This document shows positions 34,331 through 45,845 of a DNA stretch of 64,000 nucleotides, in pieces. Position 1 is the first letter of the stretch. Each line of letters starts with the position of its first letter. This stretch comes from Costus lasius (taxonomy: Eukaryota; Streptophyta; Magnoliopsida; Zingiberales; Costaceae). A program made the position numbers and the translations under genes. The notes under the pieces are model-generated. The model was given only the letters and a program-made list of their open reading frames with translations, had not been told where the DNA came from and searched no databases. The stretch spans positions 8,167,957-8,231,956 of the forward strand of contig CM050450.1 of the NCBI GenBank assembly GCA_027563935.2, read 5' to 3'.

Positions 34331-36316
34331 TTTGTTGTTTAGGCTGTGTTTTGAAACATATTGGAAAGGGCTGTGTTGTGATTTAATTTGTCTGGATTGT
34401 TATTTTTAGATGAAATCACTTCTAAAACTTAATTCTGTACCAGATCTCATGGAGTAGAGTCATGCCAGGATGAAGAAGTAGATTTCTTGGCGCATAAGTG
34501 AAGTAGCAACCTCTGCTACTTGAAATTTATTTCATAAGCATTCATTCATACATTAGATTATTTCACTTTCGTTTTGTGCGGCAACTCTTGAACAAAAGGA
34601 TCAAATTCACAGGTGCTGATTGCTGGGTTCTTAATGAGAATATACTTTTTATTTCTCTTTGCACAGCAATCAAATTCATCAGGTGTTAATTCTCACAGCC
34701 TTTGATTGTCAAAGTGATGGGGGCATAAAAGATAGGCCCAGAAGATCTACAAGGGCCCAACGAAAGCCGACCTTAGATATTTGAGTTTATTATTATTTTT
34801 CTTTTATTAGATATTTGTATTAGGATATTATTTTTATTTTGAATTTTTAGTAGGATTCAGTTTTCTAAATTTAACATGTGTAATTTCTATTTAAGCATTG
34901 TAATCTCTAGGGAATAAATCAATTTTTGGCTTAATAAAATTTCTTATTTCCTAAGATCTGCGCGTAGTGTATCACACCGTGAGGGTGTTGGCTGTGAGGG
35001 CTAGGTTCTTCAATTTTCCTGATTTCCCATCCCCTTCAGTAACTCGCCGCACCTTCTAAATTTCCTGCTAACCCCGTCAATCGACTCTTCGTCCAGATCT
35101 CCCATCGTCCTCCATGAGCACAGACCACCGAACCCTAACCGTTCTCCACGCGTCCGCCACCACCACATCCGCTCGCTAACTCCATCGCCTGCCTCATCTC
35201 CTTCCTCGACTAGAAATCCAGCCGCCATCCTCTTCCACGAACGCAACCTATCCCTCTGTCCCGTCCGTATTCCACGCTTTTCCTTCACGTCCAACCGCCG
35301 CCCTCCACAAATTCCTCCAAATACCAGTGAACCCTAATTTTCCCTTCTCCCCGCCAGTAATTCCACCGCCATTATCCGCCGACCACCTCCACGTTCGCTC
35401 CAAACTTCACCCGCTGTCACCTTCTCTTCCGCCTTCGAACTCTGTTCATCAGCCGCGCCCCTTTCATCCTCGGTTTCTTCCTCCACCTTCATCACCATCG
35501 ACACGCCCACCCTCTTCCTCGTCCAAGCCATCCACGCTACCCAAACCCTAACAATCTCAGCCGCCATTGATGCTTACCAACCCCTGATGGTGAGCCGCTG
35601 CCATTAACGACATTCGCCAATCTCGCGTTCATCTTTCAACATCATCGCACTTTCCCCTGCTCGCGCAACGATCAGACATTGCCGAGTCAATTCTGATTCT
35701 CCCCGTCGACGGAATCATCAACGCCTCTACTCGACGCCACCGCCTGGTATCGCCTCGTCCCGTGGAAGAATCGGCGTCGCCCCTCCTTTTCACCAGACAT
35801 CTTCCTCCCACCGAATTTAGCCTCTGTCCTCGTCCAACGCCTGCATCGCCCGCCTTCCATCTTCTAACTGCCAGGATCAGCATTTTCGAACGTCGCCTGA
35901 GTCGCCTCTAGCCAGATCAGATGGCGAACCTGCTGATTCAACGACTACCGACTTCCTGTTCCCGCGCGCACAATGTGGCTGAAGAAAAGATGAGAAGCTG
36001 AGCCCCATATTGATTTGGTAAAATCTCAACTTCTACAAACTGACTACATAAGGTATAATTTCTTAAAATTTCGGTTGCAATCATAATTAGGTAACTTCAC
36101 TTATTATAATAGATTGTATCTGTTCTATATTTCTGTGCCTGCATGATTGATAGAATTTCCACTTCAAATTTGACATCATATCTAGTTGTTTGAGGGTATA
36201 TTTAGTTGTTTGCCTTGTGATTTTACTGTTATTGCCTTCTTGAGATTTGCTCGTGCTTGAAATCAGTAAGAGTTTCATCTTTATAACACCTCCCATATTT
36301 TCACCCTACATCAAAT

Positions 36317-36328
36317 TGGTATCAGAGC
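36317..36328 (+). other. Primer-binding site (initiator tRNA-Met type)
   Basis: TGGTATCAGAGC is complementary to the 3' end of plant initiator tRNA-Met and lies just inside the LTR. Confidence 0.85.
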
Positions 36329-36460
36329 AAACCTTGATCCTCATCCACTACTTCATATCAAATTGAGATCCATATAAAAAAAGAGAGAGAGAAAAAAAAG
36401 ATAAAAAAAGAGAGAAAAAAAAAGAGAAAAAAAAAAAAATAAATCAAAAGGACTTACATC

Positions 36461-36647
36461 ATGACCACCAGATCAGGACATGAATATCAACCCCCAGCTA
36501 TGTCTAGTTCCAACAACGAGCGAGCCCAATTGTCCAAATCAGTTGAACGATTGCATGCTCAGATGGATGCAGTTGACTCTAGGTTGGCATAACATGAAGA
36601 ACTTTTAGTGCGTTTTAACAGTCGTTTAGATAAACCCTATAGCTAGT
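36461..36647 (+). pseudogene. Gag-like N-terminal remnant
   Basis: ATG at 36461 opens MTTRSGHEYQPP and a short coiled-coil-like stretch (SVERLHAQMDAVDSRLA), then a stop (TAA). The frame continues with HEELLVRFNSRLD before another stop. Position after the PBS and the helical start fit gag. Confidence 0.5.
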
Positions 36648-36712
36648 ATTTAGAGAGACTCCCAACTTATAGGATCACCCTTAGGAATGACTTTTTTCAT
36701 ACCTACACTAGA

Positions 36713-37312
36713 ATGAGAGAAAAGATGTGTAAGATTGTCATAGATGAAACCATAGGGTTTAACTTCATCACTCCTAGTGCCATTGATAGATTTGGCTTTG
36801 CCACTAAGCCTAAAACCTACCCTTACACCATTAGTAGGGATGATGAAACCAAAACCCTAGTGAACCTTAAATGCCTTGTACCTATTAAGCTTGGTATCTT
36901 ATTTGAAGTTTGGTGTGATGTCTTACCCTTAGAAGGTACATACTATGTCCAGCTAGGAGAACCTTGGTTATGTGATGTTAACGGGTACCACAAAAAACAT
37001 GATGATTCTTACATCTTAAGGTGTCATGACCCCAAGATTAGGATCACAAGGGCCAAACCAAAACCCCATAAGGTAGCCAACCCTTCCACCTCTCAAGAGA
37101 CCTTAGAACCTAAGCTACCTACACCTTCTCAAAACATATCCTTAGAAGAGTTTGGATCCACTACTAGGGAATCCTTAGTTGACTTGTTTGAGAGTCAATC
37201 TAACCCTAAGTCAACCTTAGAGACTCTTCTAGATGAACCCAAACTTGAATTTGAATCGTTTACCTTAGATGATATGCCTAGGAACCAACTTGACCCTAAA
37301 GCTATAGGGTAA
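36713..37312 (+). pseudogene. Retropepsin-like (gypsy protease) fragment
   Basis: A 199-codon frame contains the order expected for a Ty3/gypsy protease domain: a beta strand with IVIDETIGFNFI at the active-site position, a middle CLVPIKLG, and a late EVWCDVLPLEGTYYVQLGEPWL segment, which is the typical VWCDV...LGRPW motif of these polyproteins. The canonical D(S/T)G triad is altered to D-E-T, so activity is unlikely. The acidic, serine-rich C-terminal half has no known motif. RT should follow but does not. Confidence 0.6.
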
Positions 37313-37318
37313 TTATTT

Positions 37319-38572
37319 GAATGTAAAATTATTTGAATGTAAAATTTTATCAACATTTGCATAACTTCTTCTAACAAATTAAAGGGTAATAATTATAGTA
37401 TAATAATAAAAAAAAAGTAAAGTCAATTTAATGATTCATAATCAATAATATGGCAAAGACAAAAAATTCAACACATTAGTCATTGTTCCATTTATGATGG
37501 TTTGATCACCATCTTATACTTTGCTCATTGTTCCATTTATGATAGGGGATTAGTCATAATTGAACGAATACAAATTCATAATAACCTATACGCGACTTTT
37601 AAAACAATTGTTGGCTGATGTTACATTACTTGGTCTTTAATCTATTCAAAATATTTTGATAATAATAAATTATTTTATTAATATTGCTTTTGTGTTTGTT
37701 TTAGGTAGGAAGGAAGTGGATGATTTATCAAGTTTATGCTAAGTTTTTTTTTTAATTTTTTAAACGCTCATCCATGTCAAGAAGAAAATTTAATTTTTTT
37801 GTGATCAAAACTTGCTTCTCTTAGTTTTATGTTTTATTCTCTAGATAAATATAAAGTAGTTAAATTTTCTCTTATTTGATGTCTATTTCACTAAAATTCT
37901 TTAAAATACACCTTTGGTTAATTGTTTTCCAAAATCTCTTAAAATACACTCTTGGTTAATTTTTTCCCATATCATTGAACCGAGGATTAAATAGTTGTCT
38001 TTACTATAGTGTTTAAACCTAAATAATACTTTTGTGGAAAAAAAAAACTTATTTTCTCTCTAAAATTTCAAATACAAAATACTTTTACAGGCTAGAAATC
38101 TTCTTGAATCTTCATTCTGAAAGGGCTATTTTTAAAAGAGGAATTCAAGCACTTTAGGATAAATTCATCAAGAGAAGTCTTGGTTTTAAAAGAACAAATT
38201 TCCCCTTTTGAATCAATTTTGTTTCGTGCTATTACCTTATTCTCTTTTGTTAGTTGGTTAAGGTGGCATTCGAAGAGACTTTATACTTGTTATTTTATTT
38301 TGATTCTTGCATTGTAGGATTTTGAGAAGTGGTTCCTTAAGGAGAAGGGTGGGACTACTTAGTTGTAATCCTCTTTAAGGATTAAAATAAATCTAATTTA
38401 ATATGTTTAAAATCCTTGGTGGGAAGTCTAAGTAGTGTGAATCATTATAAATCACTTGTTTGCATTCCTCATTTATGTTGCTTTAATGTATATATTTATA
38501 ACTTTAGTGATACTAGTTGTTTGCTAAACCTTGTGTAGTTTTTCTTTATAATATAGCTATATCTTAATTGTC
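37319..38572. other. AT-rich spacer with a scrap of the dispersed repeat
   Basis: About 37,470-37,560 contains CTCATTGTTCCATTTATGAT twice, which matches 7,130-7,150 and 18,345. The remainder shows no gene. Confidence 0.55.
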
Positions 38573-38575
38573 TTA

Positions 38576-39136
38576 GGCCCTATTTGGTATAGCTGGTCAG
38601 TTGCTTTTGCTGGTTAAAACAACATATTTTTGAAAAGCTAGGATGTTTAGTAAGCTACTTCTAGGTTCCAAACGTAGCAGCAGCATGAGTTTGGAAAAGT
38701 TAGGAGTGAGCTACTTTTGACTGCTTTCTAACTATTTTTGTTTTTGTATTTCATATCTGCACCTACATTCGTGTGTCTTTTTTATTAGAAAATTATTTTA
38801 TTATTATTATTTTAATAAAAATAATTAAATCTAAAATTACTTTTTATTATTATTTAATTTTTTTTATAAAAATTAATATTATTTTAATAAAAATTATTAA
38901 AATTAAAATTATTAAATTTAATTTTAAATTAAAAATTATTTATTACTATTATTTATTTTTTACTTTTAAAAAATTATTTTAAATTTTTTATTTTTAAAAA
39001 TATTATATTTTTTTTAAAAAATTGACCAGCAAAGCAATTTAGCCAAATACTTTTTAACTTTTCCAAACAGCTACTTTTCAACTATCACTTTTTTAACCAG
39101 CAAAAATTAAAAGTTCCAGCTATGCCAAACGGAGCC
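38576..39136. mobile_element. Tourist-like MITE
   Basis: The left end GGCCCTATTTGGTATAGCTGG and right end CCAGCTATGCCAAACGGAGCC are inverted copies. TTA lies directly outside each (38573-38575, 39137-39139). The interior is very AT-rich, with no coding capacity. Confidence 0.9.
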
Positions 39137-39170
39137 TTAGTTACCTTCATACTTTTTTTAAACTCAGGGT

Positions 39171-39900
39171 ATGTCCACACAAACTACCCTCTATGAAAGC
39201 AATGATTTTGCTAGGGATGGCAACGGGGTGAGTCGGGGACGGGTATTGCCATCCCCGACCCGACCCCGATTTTTCAAAACCCATCCCCGACCCCGACCCG
39301 AACCTGACGGGTTTAAAATTCTCATCCCCATCCCTGACCCCATGGGGAAACCCGACTAGACCTTCCTAAAGAATAAGTATATTGTTAATTTTTAAAAAAA
39401 TATATTTAAAATAAATTTTCATCACATATTCATAAAAATATTCCACAACGATCCTATATAAATTACTTATAGATATTTAGTTTATGAGGGTAAATATGTA
39501 ATTTTAATGATCGGGGCGGTTCGGGTTCGGGGTGGGTACTTGAATCCCCATACTCGACCCCGACCCGATCTTACCCCCGTCGGGTTTTACTCGAACCCGA
39601 CCTGAGACCCAGTCAGCTCGGATTTTTCCCATTGACTTCGGGTCGGGCCGGGGGATGAGTTTTATTGCCATCCCTAGATTTTGCTGATACTCAACAGGCT
39701 TTTCCAAGTCCAAAAATTGAATATATTCATAAATCGGTCCCTTCTGGTTATATACATTAAAAGTCAGCTGTATTATCCAGATTTTTTGCTGGAAATTACA
39801 AGTACTCGCTCTTATTGATACGGGTTATAGCAATACAATCCTTGATATGAATTTTTTATCTAGATTAAAAGAAAATCATAAAATTACAAAAAATATATAT
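39171..39900 (+). pseudogene. Broken coding remnant with a retropepsin-like motif
   Basis: A short frame starts at 39,171 and is cut by the hAT MITE at 39,212. Beyond the MITE, reading frames continue with stops and a shift. Near 39,806-39,830 one frame has an A-L-I-D-T-G motif, the active-site pattern of retroviral-type aspartic proteases. It could derive from an LTR element or from an integrated pararetrovirus. The sequence is too short and damaged to decide, and no intact domain remains. Confidence 0.3.
39212..39676. mobile_element. hAT-type MITE with perfect 8-bp TSD
   Basis: Ends are TAGGGATGGCAA and TTGCCATCCCTA. The 8-bp GATTTTGC is duplicated exactly on both sides (39204-39211, 39677-39684), as expected for hAT. 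Both ends are GC-rich and carry many CCCCGACCC words in inverted order, with an AT-rich centre. Confidence 0.95.
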
Positions 39901-40440
39901 TTTGATTACACAATATTTAATTAGTAGTCTTATAAAATTTCATTTCGATTCAACCATAAATAGTCCCTAGATCACCCTTGAGTCAAACTTCACTCTTGTG
40001 TTTTTAGTTGCTTCTGGTTATGAGATTCGTTTTCTAGATGCTAGTCTCTCTAGAAAATTTAAGAAATCCTGTTGGATCACCTGAATCTTCTGATTCGGAG
40101 TCGAACAACAGCCTCTCTAATTTTTTTCCTTTTTTTAGTAGAGTTTATGGCCAATACTTTGCGTGGATTACTCCACGGTGGCTCCTCTGGTCGTAATTCA
40201 ACCTGAGCTTTGTCAAAGAGAAGAGGATGATGATGGTGCAGCGAGTGGAAGAAAGGTTTGGATTGGGTATGGGCCCATTTCTAGCCCAATATCCTAGATT
40301 AGAAATTATAAATGGGCCCATGGGTTGACTTGTAGAAGCTCACTAGCTTTGCTCGTTGGGTGTGCAATGAAGCACACAATACTGGATATGTGTATCCCAT
40401 ACTAACGATATGCATACTTTTAGTCTTTTACACAGAATGA
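39900..40440 (+). pseudogene. LOR exon-3 fragment with flank
   Basis: Around 40,165-40,255 the text CTCCACGGTGGCTCCTCTGGTCGTAATTC ... GATGATGGTGCAGCGAGTGG matches the end of exon 3 of the intact LOR gene (10,120-10,205). Similarity runs into its 3' flank (GGGCCCATGGG, AAGCTCACTAG). Upstream, 39,950-40,075 matches the spacer at 16,745-16,890. Exons 1 and 2 are absent. Confidence 0.7.
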
Positions 40441-41640
40441 ATGATGACGACATACCCATACTTTTAGAAAATTTTTCCTAAAGCTGGGGTGATGCTGATC
40501 ATTGATATTGCCTTAAATTTTGTGTAATATTACTTCATCTAGTGTTGTAAGGAATACACAAAATTTAAAAAAATATCAACGTTTAATATAAGTTTTGCTA
40601 AAGATTCCTAGGTAGCGTCCGCCTAGGAAATTTTCTCATACTTTTAGCACTCATGTTATTATTTTGGATGTTTACTAGAGCTATGGTGTTGTTACTTTAT
40701 TTTTTTAATTATAGAAAAAATATTATTATAATATAAAAACTAGTAATATAAATTTTTAATTAAAAGTAATAATTAATTTTTATACTATTATTAAATAGGA
40801 GCAAGTTGATTATAAAGATTATCACTTTTATAAAATTTATTATACTATTTGTTTGATTTAATATAAATTGATACGTGAGAGTTTGTTGTACATGTTTATA
40901 AAATTATTAATTTATATATTAACTAATAAAATCTAACGCCCGCATATATATTGTAATGAAAAAAAATAATATTTATAAATAAAAGTTAACAAACATGCCA
41001 TTATAAAAAAGAAAAAAATTAAAAAAAATTATAAAGGAAACCTGACATCATGGAGTTTGAAAAAAAATAGTAAATAAAAAAAATGAGGGTGGGGTAGATG
41101 TTAGTTAAATGATATAGAAAGGACTTGTCGAAGACAAATTTTAAATTCATGGATGACTCGCGTTTGTTTGTTAGTTTGTATATATACATTATTTCTAAAC
41201 TAATATATACATTATTTCTAAACTAATATATACATTATTTCTAAAGTAATTATATGATGAACTAAATTTTAAATTAATGGATGACTCATATTTTGTTTGT
41301 ATAATTCTCATCGCTAAAATATGATGACTCATATTTTAAATTGACAGAACACTTGATTGATTAAGCTCTTTCTCCTCTTATTTTTATGAAATAGAAAACA
41401 AATGATTAGATCACTTGCACAAGATAGCAACTTCCTCAGTTACCGAGTCCACAATCCTTAGTCAAATACAGGGCTGAACGGGCAACAAAATTTAATTTTG
41501 TTCTTAATTATCATTTCTGTGCTCTTGGTCAACAAACAACAGCTAGTTCAGTATGAAACGGGATTGCATTAGTGCATTCCCTCCAATGAATTGTGCACAA
41601 GCACATCAATCAATAGCTTCTCTATCTGCAAGGATCGAGT
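40441..41640. other. AT-rich spacer before LOR copy 4
   Basis: No gene. ACATACCCATACTTTTAG (40,449) and CATACTTTTAGCACTCATG (40,636) repeat the edge found at 17,920. A 23-bp unit CTAATATATACATTATTTCTAAA occurs about three times at 41,176-41,243. Confidence 0.6.
41176..41243 (+). repeat. Three tandem units of about 23 bp
   Basis: TATATACATTATTTCTAAA is repeated three times with CTAA linkers. Confidence 0.85.
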
Positions 41641-41650
41641 AGGAAGGAGC

Positions 41651-42609
41651 ATGGAGGAGTCAATTGTAAACCCTAGCTTTCGTGCTCCAGAGCCCATTAA
41701 TTTCACCTTCTATACCAAGGCCTCGTGGTTGAATGACGGCTACGCGCTTGCTATCACCGACGCCGATGGCGTCGTCGTCTTCCAAGTTAAAAGCAGGTTT
41801 TGAGACATACAAGAGTTCATCGATTACACCGGAAAGACTGTGTTTTCAGTGAAAAAACAGGTCAGCCTTCTATTGTAATGAAGGAGTTTCAATCTTTTTT
41901 TTCCACAGTCTTGCCTTAAAGGAGGAAATAATTGATTGTGTGCTCGACTCTTCAATTCAAAATAACATACATAAAAACTAAAGTTTTCTTGCTTCAAAAT
42001 TTTGAATAGATGCCTCTCATTCTTTCTTCTACTTTCCTTTTGTGTGCAAATAGACAGGGAGCTCGCATAAACAATGGCAAGTCTTCAAGGGCCATAGCTC
42101 ACACCCAAAGGATCTATTGTTTACTATGAAGAAGAGTCCTACTTTTGACTCCAAGAAAGCATTTGACTTGTTTCTGCAAGCAAACACTGCTGAAAAGAAA
42201 TGTGACTACAAGATCAAGGGAAGCTACGACGAGAAAACATGCATTCTTTTTGAGGGGGATTCTTCCACAGTGGCCTTTGAGGTACTTGAGTTATTTTTTT
42301 CATTACAAACATGAATTTTTCATATTTTCTTCTTGATGTTGTTCTACTGTCGGTTGAATAATTTCAATGACAACAAAGCAGATGATTAGAAGGCCAAAAT
42401 ATGAGAATAGTGCAGTGTCACATGAGAAAGCTTTTAAGGTGTCTGGACAGGGAAGCATGGATTATCAGTTAGTAGTTGCTGTTGTTGCAGTCTTGCATGT
42501 GCATCATAATAAAGAAAAGAAAGAAACAAAAGACAAGAAGAAAGTATGTTCTGGGCGCGGAAGCACGTCGCAAAGCCCCACCATACAACATAAGCCCCGT
42601 ACTAGGTAA
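41651..42609 (+). pseudogene. LOR copy 4, full three-exon gene with one in-frame stop
   Basis: Exons are 41651-41860, 42054-42281 and 42382-42609, with good GT-AG borders and phases as in the intact gene. Codon 51 is TGA (41801-41803), probably from TGG, since the sister copy at 15.7 kb has HFWN in the same area. After it the same frame continues (EFIDYTGKTVFSVKKQ) to the exon end. Exon 2 gives QWQVFKGHSSHPKDLLFTMKK, CDYKIKGSY and FEGDSSTVAFE. Exon 3 opens MIRRPKYENSAVSHEKAFKV. Apart from the stop and a 9-nt gap nothing is broken, so inactivation looks recent. A sequencing error or readthrough cannot be excluded. Sequence is closest to pseudogene 2. Confidence 0.82.
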
Positions 42610-43300
42610 AGAAAAGGAAAAGAAAAGGAAAAGTAATCCGGTTCAGCCATGTGGAAAAAATTGAAACGATTGTTGGGCTAAGGAGTAAAAAGTATATTTT
42701 CATTTGAAAGTTTCCCAAACCCTAATGTGCGTCGCTGTTTCACCCGACAAATTTTTTTTCTCTTTCTCTCGCGTTCTTTGCTAATTTTCCTACGTCTGCA
42801 CTCGTCGGTAGGCCTGTTCACGTTGGCTTACGGGCCTATGATTGTCCTGTATAGTGATCCTTACTTATATGATATATGTCGTGGCATCGTGATCTTTTAA
42901 ATAGTTGATTGTAGCTAGAGGGCTAGCCCGTATGTGCTAACGATTCATGTGTAGCCATGTAGCAGCTATTAGGCCGATAGGTTCGGTAACCTACTTGGCA
43001 TTTTTTGGAATTGTACCGATGTTACCTCCGTGTTTGAGGTAATATTTTTCAAATTGTAATTGTACAATTATTCCATTGTGTGATCAATAATAGAAATATT
43101 CTTGATAAGAGTGTGAGCCGGCTCAATGGAGTTGAGTTATGCTAATTATTCTTGATTGGATGACATTGTATTGATTTTATATTTCGGTGTTTGGATATTA
43201 GCATGTAAAGTTTTTTTATTAAGGTATAGTTCATCTCACCTTGATGCATGTGCATATCTCGTGATTTGTACTTAGCCGTTTGGGCAACAGTTGTATAAAC
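42610..43300. other. Spacer of unclear nature
   Basis: No domain or LTR end is certain. A T/C-rich stretch near 42,750 and TGTGTGATCAATAATAGAAATATTC near 43,078 might belong to the LTR that follows. Confidence 0.35.
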
Positions 43301-44499
43301 ACTTATATAATGATCATCATCACCGACAGTGGTGAAACAGAGGACAAGAACACGCCACCGGAGAAGAAGAGAAGAAGACGCTGGAAACACAATTGAACGT
43401 AGGGGAAAACCCTTCTTTATTCCTCTCCAAAGAATGAGTACAAAAACCCCTCACTGACTCTCGTCGGTGGCTCTCTCTCCTGCCGCCGACTTCAGACGCT
43501 TGCTTCCTCTCAAGCTCTCTATTCGTAGGCTCCCTTTCTCACTCATCAGCGGCAACTCTTGCCACCGACTACAGAGTACTCTCTCCTCTCTGGATCTCTT
43601 CTCTTGGATCCTACTCCTCTCTAGCCTCTCTGCTCTACCGATCTCTCCCCAAACCTCAAGTTTTATAGGGCGGAGGCATCGCTCGGTAGAAGAAGCATCG
43701 CTCGCCTCTGCCGCTAGATTCGGCCGCCCACGTCAACTGCGCTGAGGACCGCATCTGCTCCTACGTCCTCTGTTGCTCTCATCCGCCTCTCAACACCGAA
43801 GGAGACGGAACCGCTCGCCTCTCGTGCCACTAATCCCTGGTCCAATCCATTTGAGAGGCTCGCTTTGTCCGCTTCTTCCACCATCGCCAAAATTAGTCGC
43901 TCACTTCGTGCATCGATGTCGTCGTCCACACTTGCCGCCGAAGAAGACGAAGCTGACGAGGCTAGCCGCCTGTTGAAGATGGCTCCATCGTGTACGTCTT
44001 CCGATTTGAGCGTGGGCCAAAATTCGTAGCATGGGCGTGGGCCAGGTCGATGACCAAAATTCGGGCTCCGATTTGGTTTTCGTAGCATGGGCGTGGGCCA
44101 CCGCCCAGGTCGCGTCCATCTGGCTCGGTCCAAAAAACTTAGGCATCACAATTCTCCCCCACCCAATCTGGACATTGCCCTCGATGTTTTCTACAGGCGT
44201 CTCCGTCGTGACCACTGCTGCGATATATGCACCTTGTGCTCGTGCTAGATCCGTCCTCTGCATTCTCGAAGTCGAGGTCATTGAACTACCTCGCTGAATA
44301 CTAGAGACCCACCTTGGTGCTTTCTCATGAAGAACTTGGACTCCTTCCAAGTGTGGAACGATAAAAATCTTCGCTCATCGAAGCAGTTCAATGTTGAGGC
44401 TGACATTGTAATCGTCCATCTTCGCCACTCGGATGTGATGTCGTCCACCTTCGCTCTATGGAGTTGACGGTCTTCATTTGACCCGTCGTAGGCGAAGTG

Positions 44500-45594
44500 T
44501 GATGCGTTGCATTTACATCGTGTTTTTTCCTATGTTTTAGATAATATTTTGGGCTTATATGCATGATTTTGTGTTACTTTTAGTGTTTTTATCTTACTTT
44601 GCACGAAATCTCCACTTTTCTTGGTTTTGATAAAAATGTAAGTAAAATGACATAAAAACAAAGGATTTCGAGAGTTTTGAAACCAAAGCATGATTCCCAA
44701 GGAGTTTACGAGCCTACACGTTAAATTTGGGGTGAAAAAGGTGAAAGACGAGATAATTTTTCATGATTCTCTCTGAAAGTGACGATTGATCGACTAATCC
44801 TCATCCTCAGATTAAGGAGAAGGCGGTTATACAGTCCTTTTAGCGATTTCTTGCAATTTTTCATGAGTTGTTACTTGTTCATAAAAAACATCATGTATTT
44901 CTTTAATATCATGAGTGAGTAGACACTTTTGTCGGGATGATTGGGCCTAGCCCATTGACTTTTATGAGTTAATCTATATTTTTGCTACTTTCATCAGCAT
45001 TTATCTTCATGATTTAATTGAAATTTTATTTATCTCGTAATTTACTCTGGCCAAGTAAGTTTGCGTTTTAGGTGTTGCGAGAAGGACCGAGAGGTGAATC
45101 GTAACGTCCGACCTATTTCAATTAGACCTACGAATCCAATCACGAGAGTAGTTTGGATTCGTTTGAAGGGTTTAACCAACTCTTCATAGAACTTAATGGG
45201 TCTAATTACGTTAACTGTCACGAGAGTAGGGAGTTAGCGTAGTTAGGTACCGGATTACGCTTCGAGAGAAGGTAATCTGTACCTTAAGAAAAATCTCTTT
45301 CAAAACTATAATTTTCTGATCAAAGATTTATTTTTTTTATTTAAATTCATAATCGTCAGCGTGGTGAAACCCTAAATCTCAATTTTATCCGAACTGATTT
45401 CTACAAAAAACATTGCCTCTGTTTCTTTTATTTGTACTTAGAAGTGTCCAAAACAAAAACCACATATTTGATTCGTCTAGATATAGATCAATCGTGTAAT
45501 CAGTACTTGACCGTCAGATCCTTGTTGGGAACGATATCTTTCTTTATTACTTCGATAAATCCGTGCACTTGCGGATTGCTATCAAAGTGTGCAA
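44500..45594 (+). mobile_element. Solo LTR of an Athila-type element
   Basis: The LTR starts TGATGCGTTGC and ends GCACTTGCGGATTGCTATCA, the GTGCACTTGCGG tail typical of Athila/Tat LTRs. The target duplication AAGTG is exact (44495-44499, 45595-45599). It lies in opposite orientation within the gypsy element. The stretch 45,064-45,300 has three ACGAGAGTAG/TTCGAGAGAAGG words spaced in the pattern also seen, inverted, at 48.4-48.6 kb. Confidence 0.88.
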
Positions 45595-45599
45595 GCCAA

Positions 45600-45845
45600 A
45601 TTGTGCCGCCATGCGTTCTAATACGAATAGATGAGTCGCACCGGTGTCGACCATTGCCTCCACCTCAACCCCACGTATCTGCATCGACACATATATCAAT
45701 CATGCTCCTCCTGAGGCTGACACTACCGTGATCGTATTCAATGTCATCCCTCCTATGCATGTTATTGCAGGGTCATCGTTAGCCACCTCTTTCTCAGCAA
45801 ACTCTCGTTGTACGATTGTTGCAATCCATTCTCGAGTTCGATAAA
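45600..45845 (-). pseudogene. Gypsy protease fragment
   Basis: On the minus strand one frame reads a DTGA active-site motif (plus-strand complement at about 45,634-45,652) followed by THLFVLERMAAQFGL, a typical gypsy retropepsin (DTGATHNFV-like). It is interrupted at its C-terminal side by the solo LTR, beyond which GQMKTVNSI continues the expected fold. The other edge is replaced by a MITE. Confidence 0.7.

Larger units (their letters stand above)
32790..34440 (+). mobile_element. Second Harbinger-like derivative (boundaries approximate)
   Basis: The leader AAGGAAGGATGGATGAGTGG is followed by a GC-rich exon-like block ending CTCAAG|GTAAGC (33,078), intron-like T-rich sequence with tandem repeats, an acceptor TTTCATAG, and the frame at 33,797. 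The layout (GC-rich leader, tandem repeats, M-x-P-S start) matches the element in copy B. The solo LTR sits at its left edge. No right inverted end was found. Confidence 0.45.
34715..37318 (+). mobile_element. Gypsy-type LTR element reduced to LTR, PBS and gag-protease remnants
   Basis: The 5' LTR is about 34715-36313, starting TGATGGGGGC; its exact end next to the PBS is uncertain. The PBS TGGTATCAGAGC (initiator tRNA-Met) is at 36317-36328. A purine-rich leader follows, then a broken gag-like start and a protease-like frame. Homology stops near 37,318. No RT, integrase or 3' LTR was found, so the 3' part is deleted. Confidence 0.6.

Noticed and set aside
38773..38982. 69-codon Ile/Lys-rich frame
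   Set aside because: It is AT-rich MITE interior between clear inverted ends.
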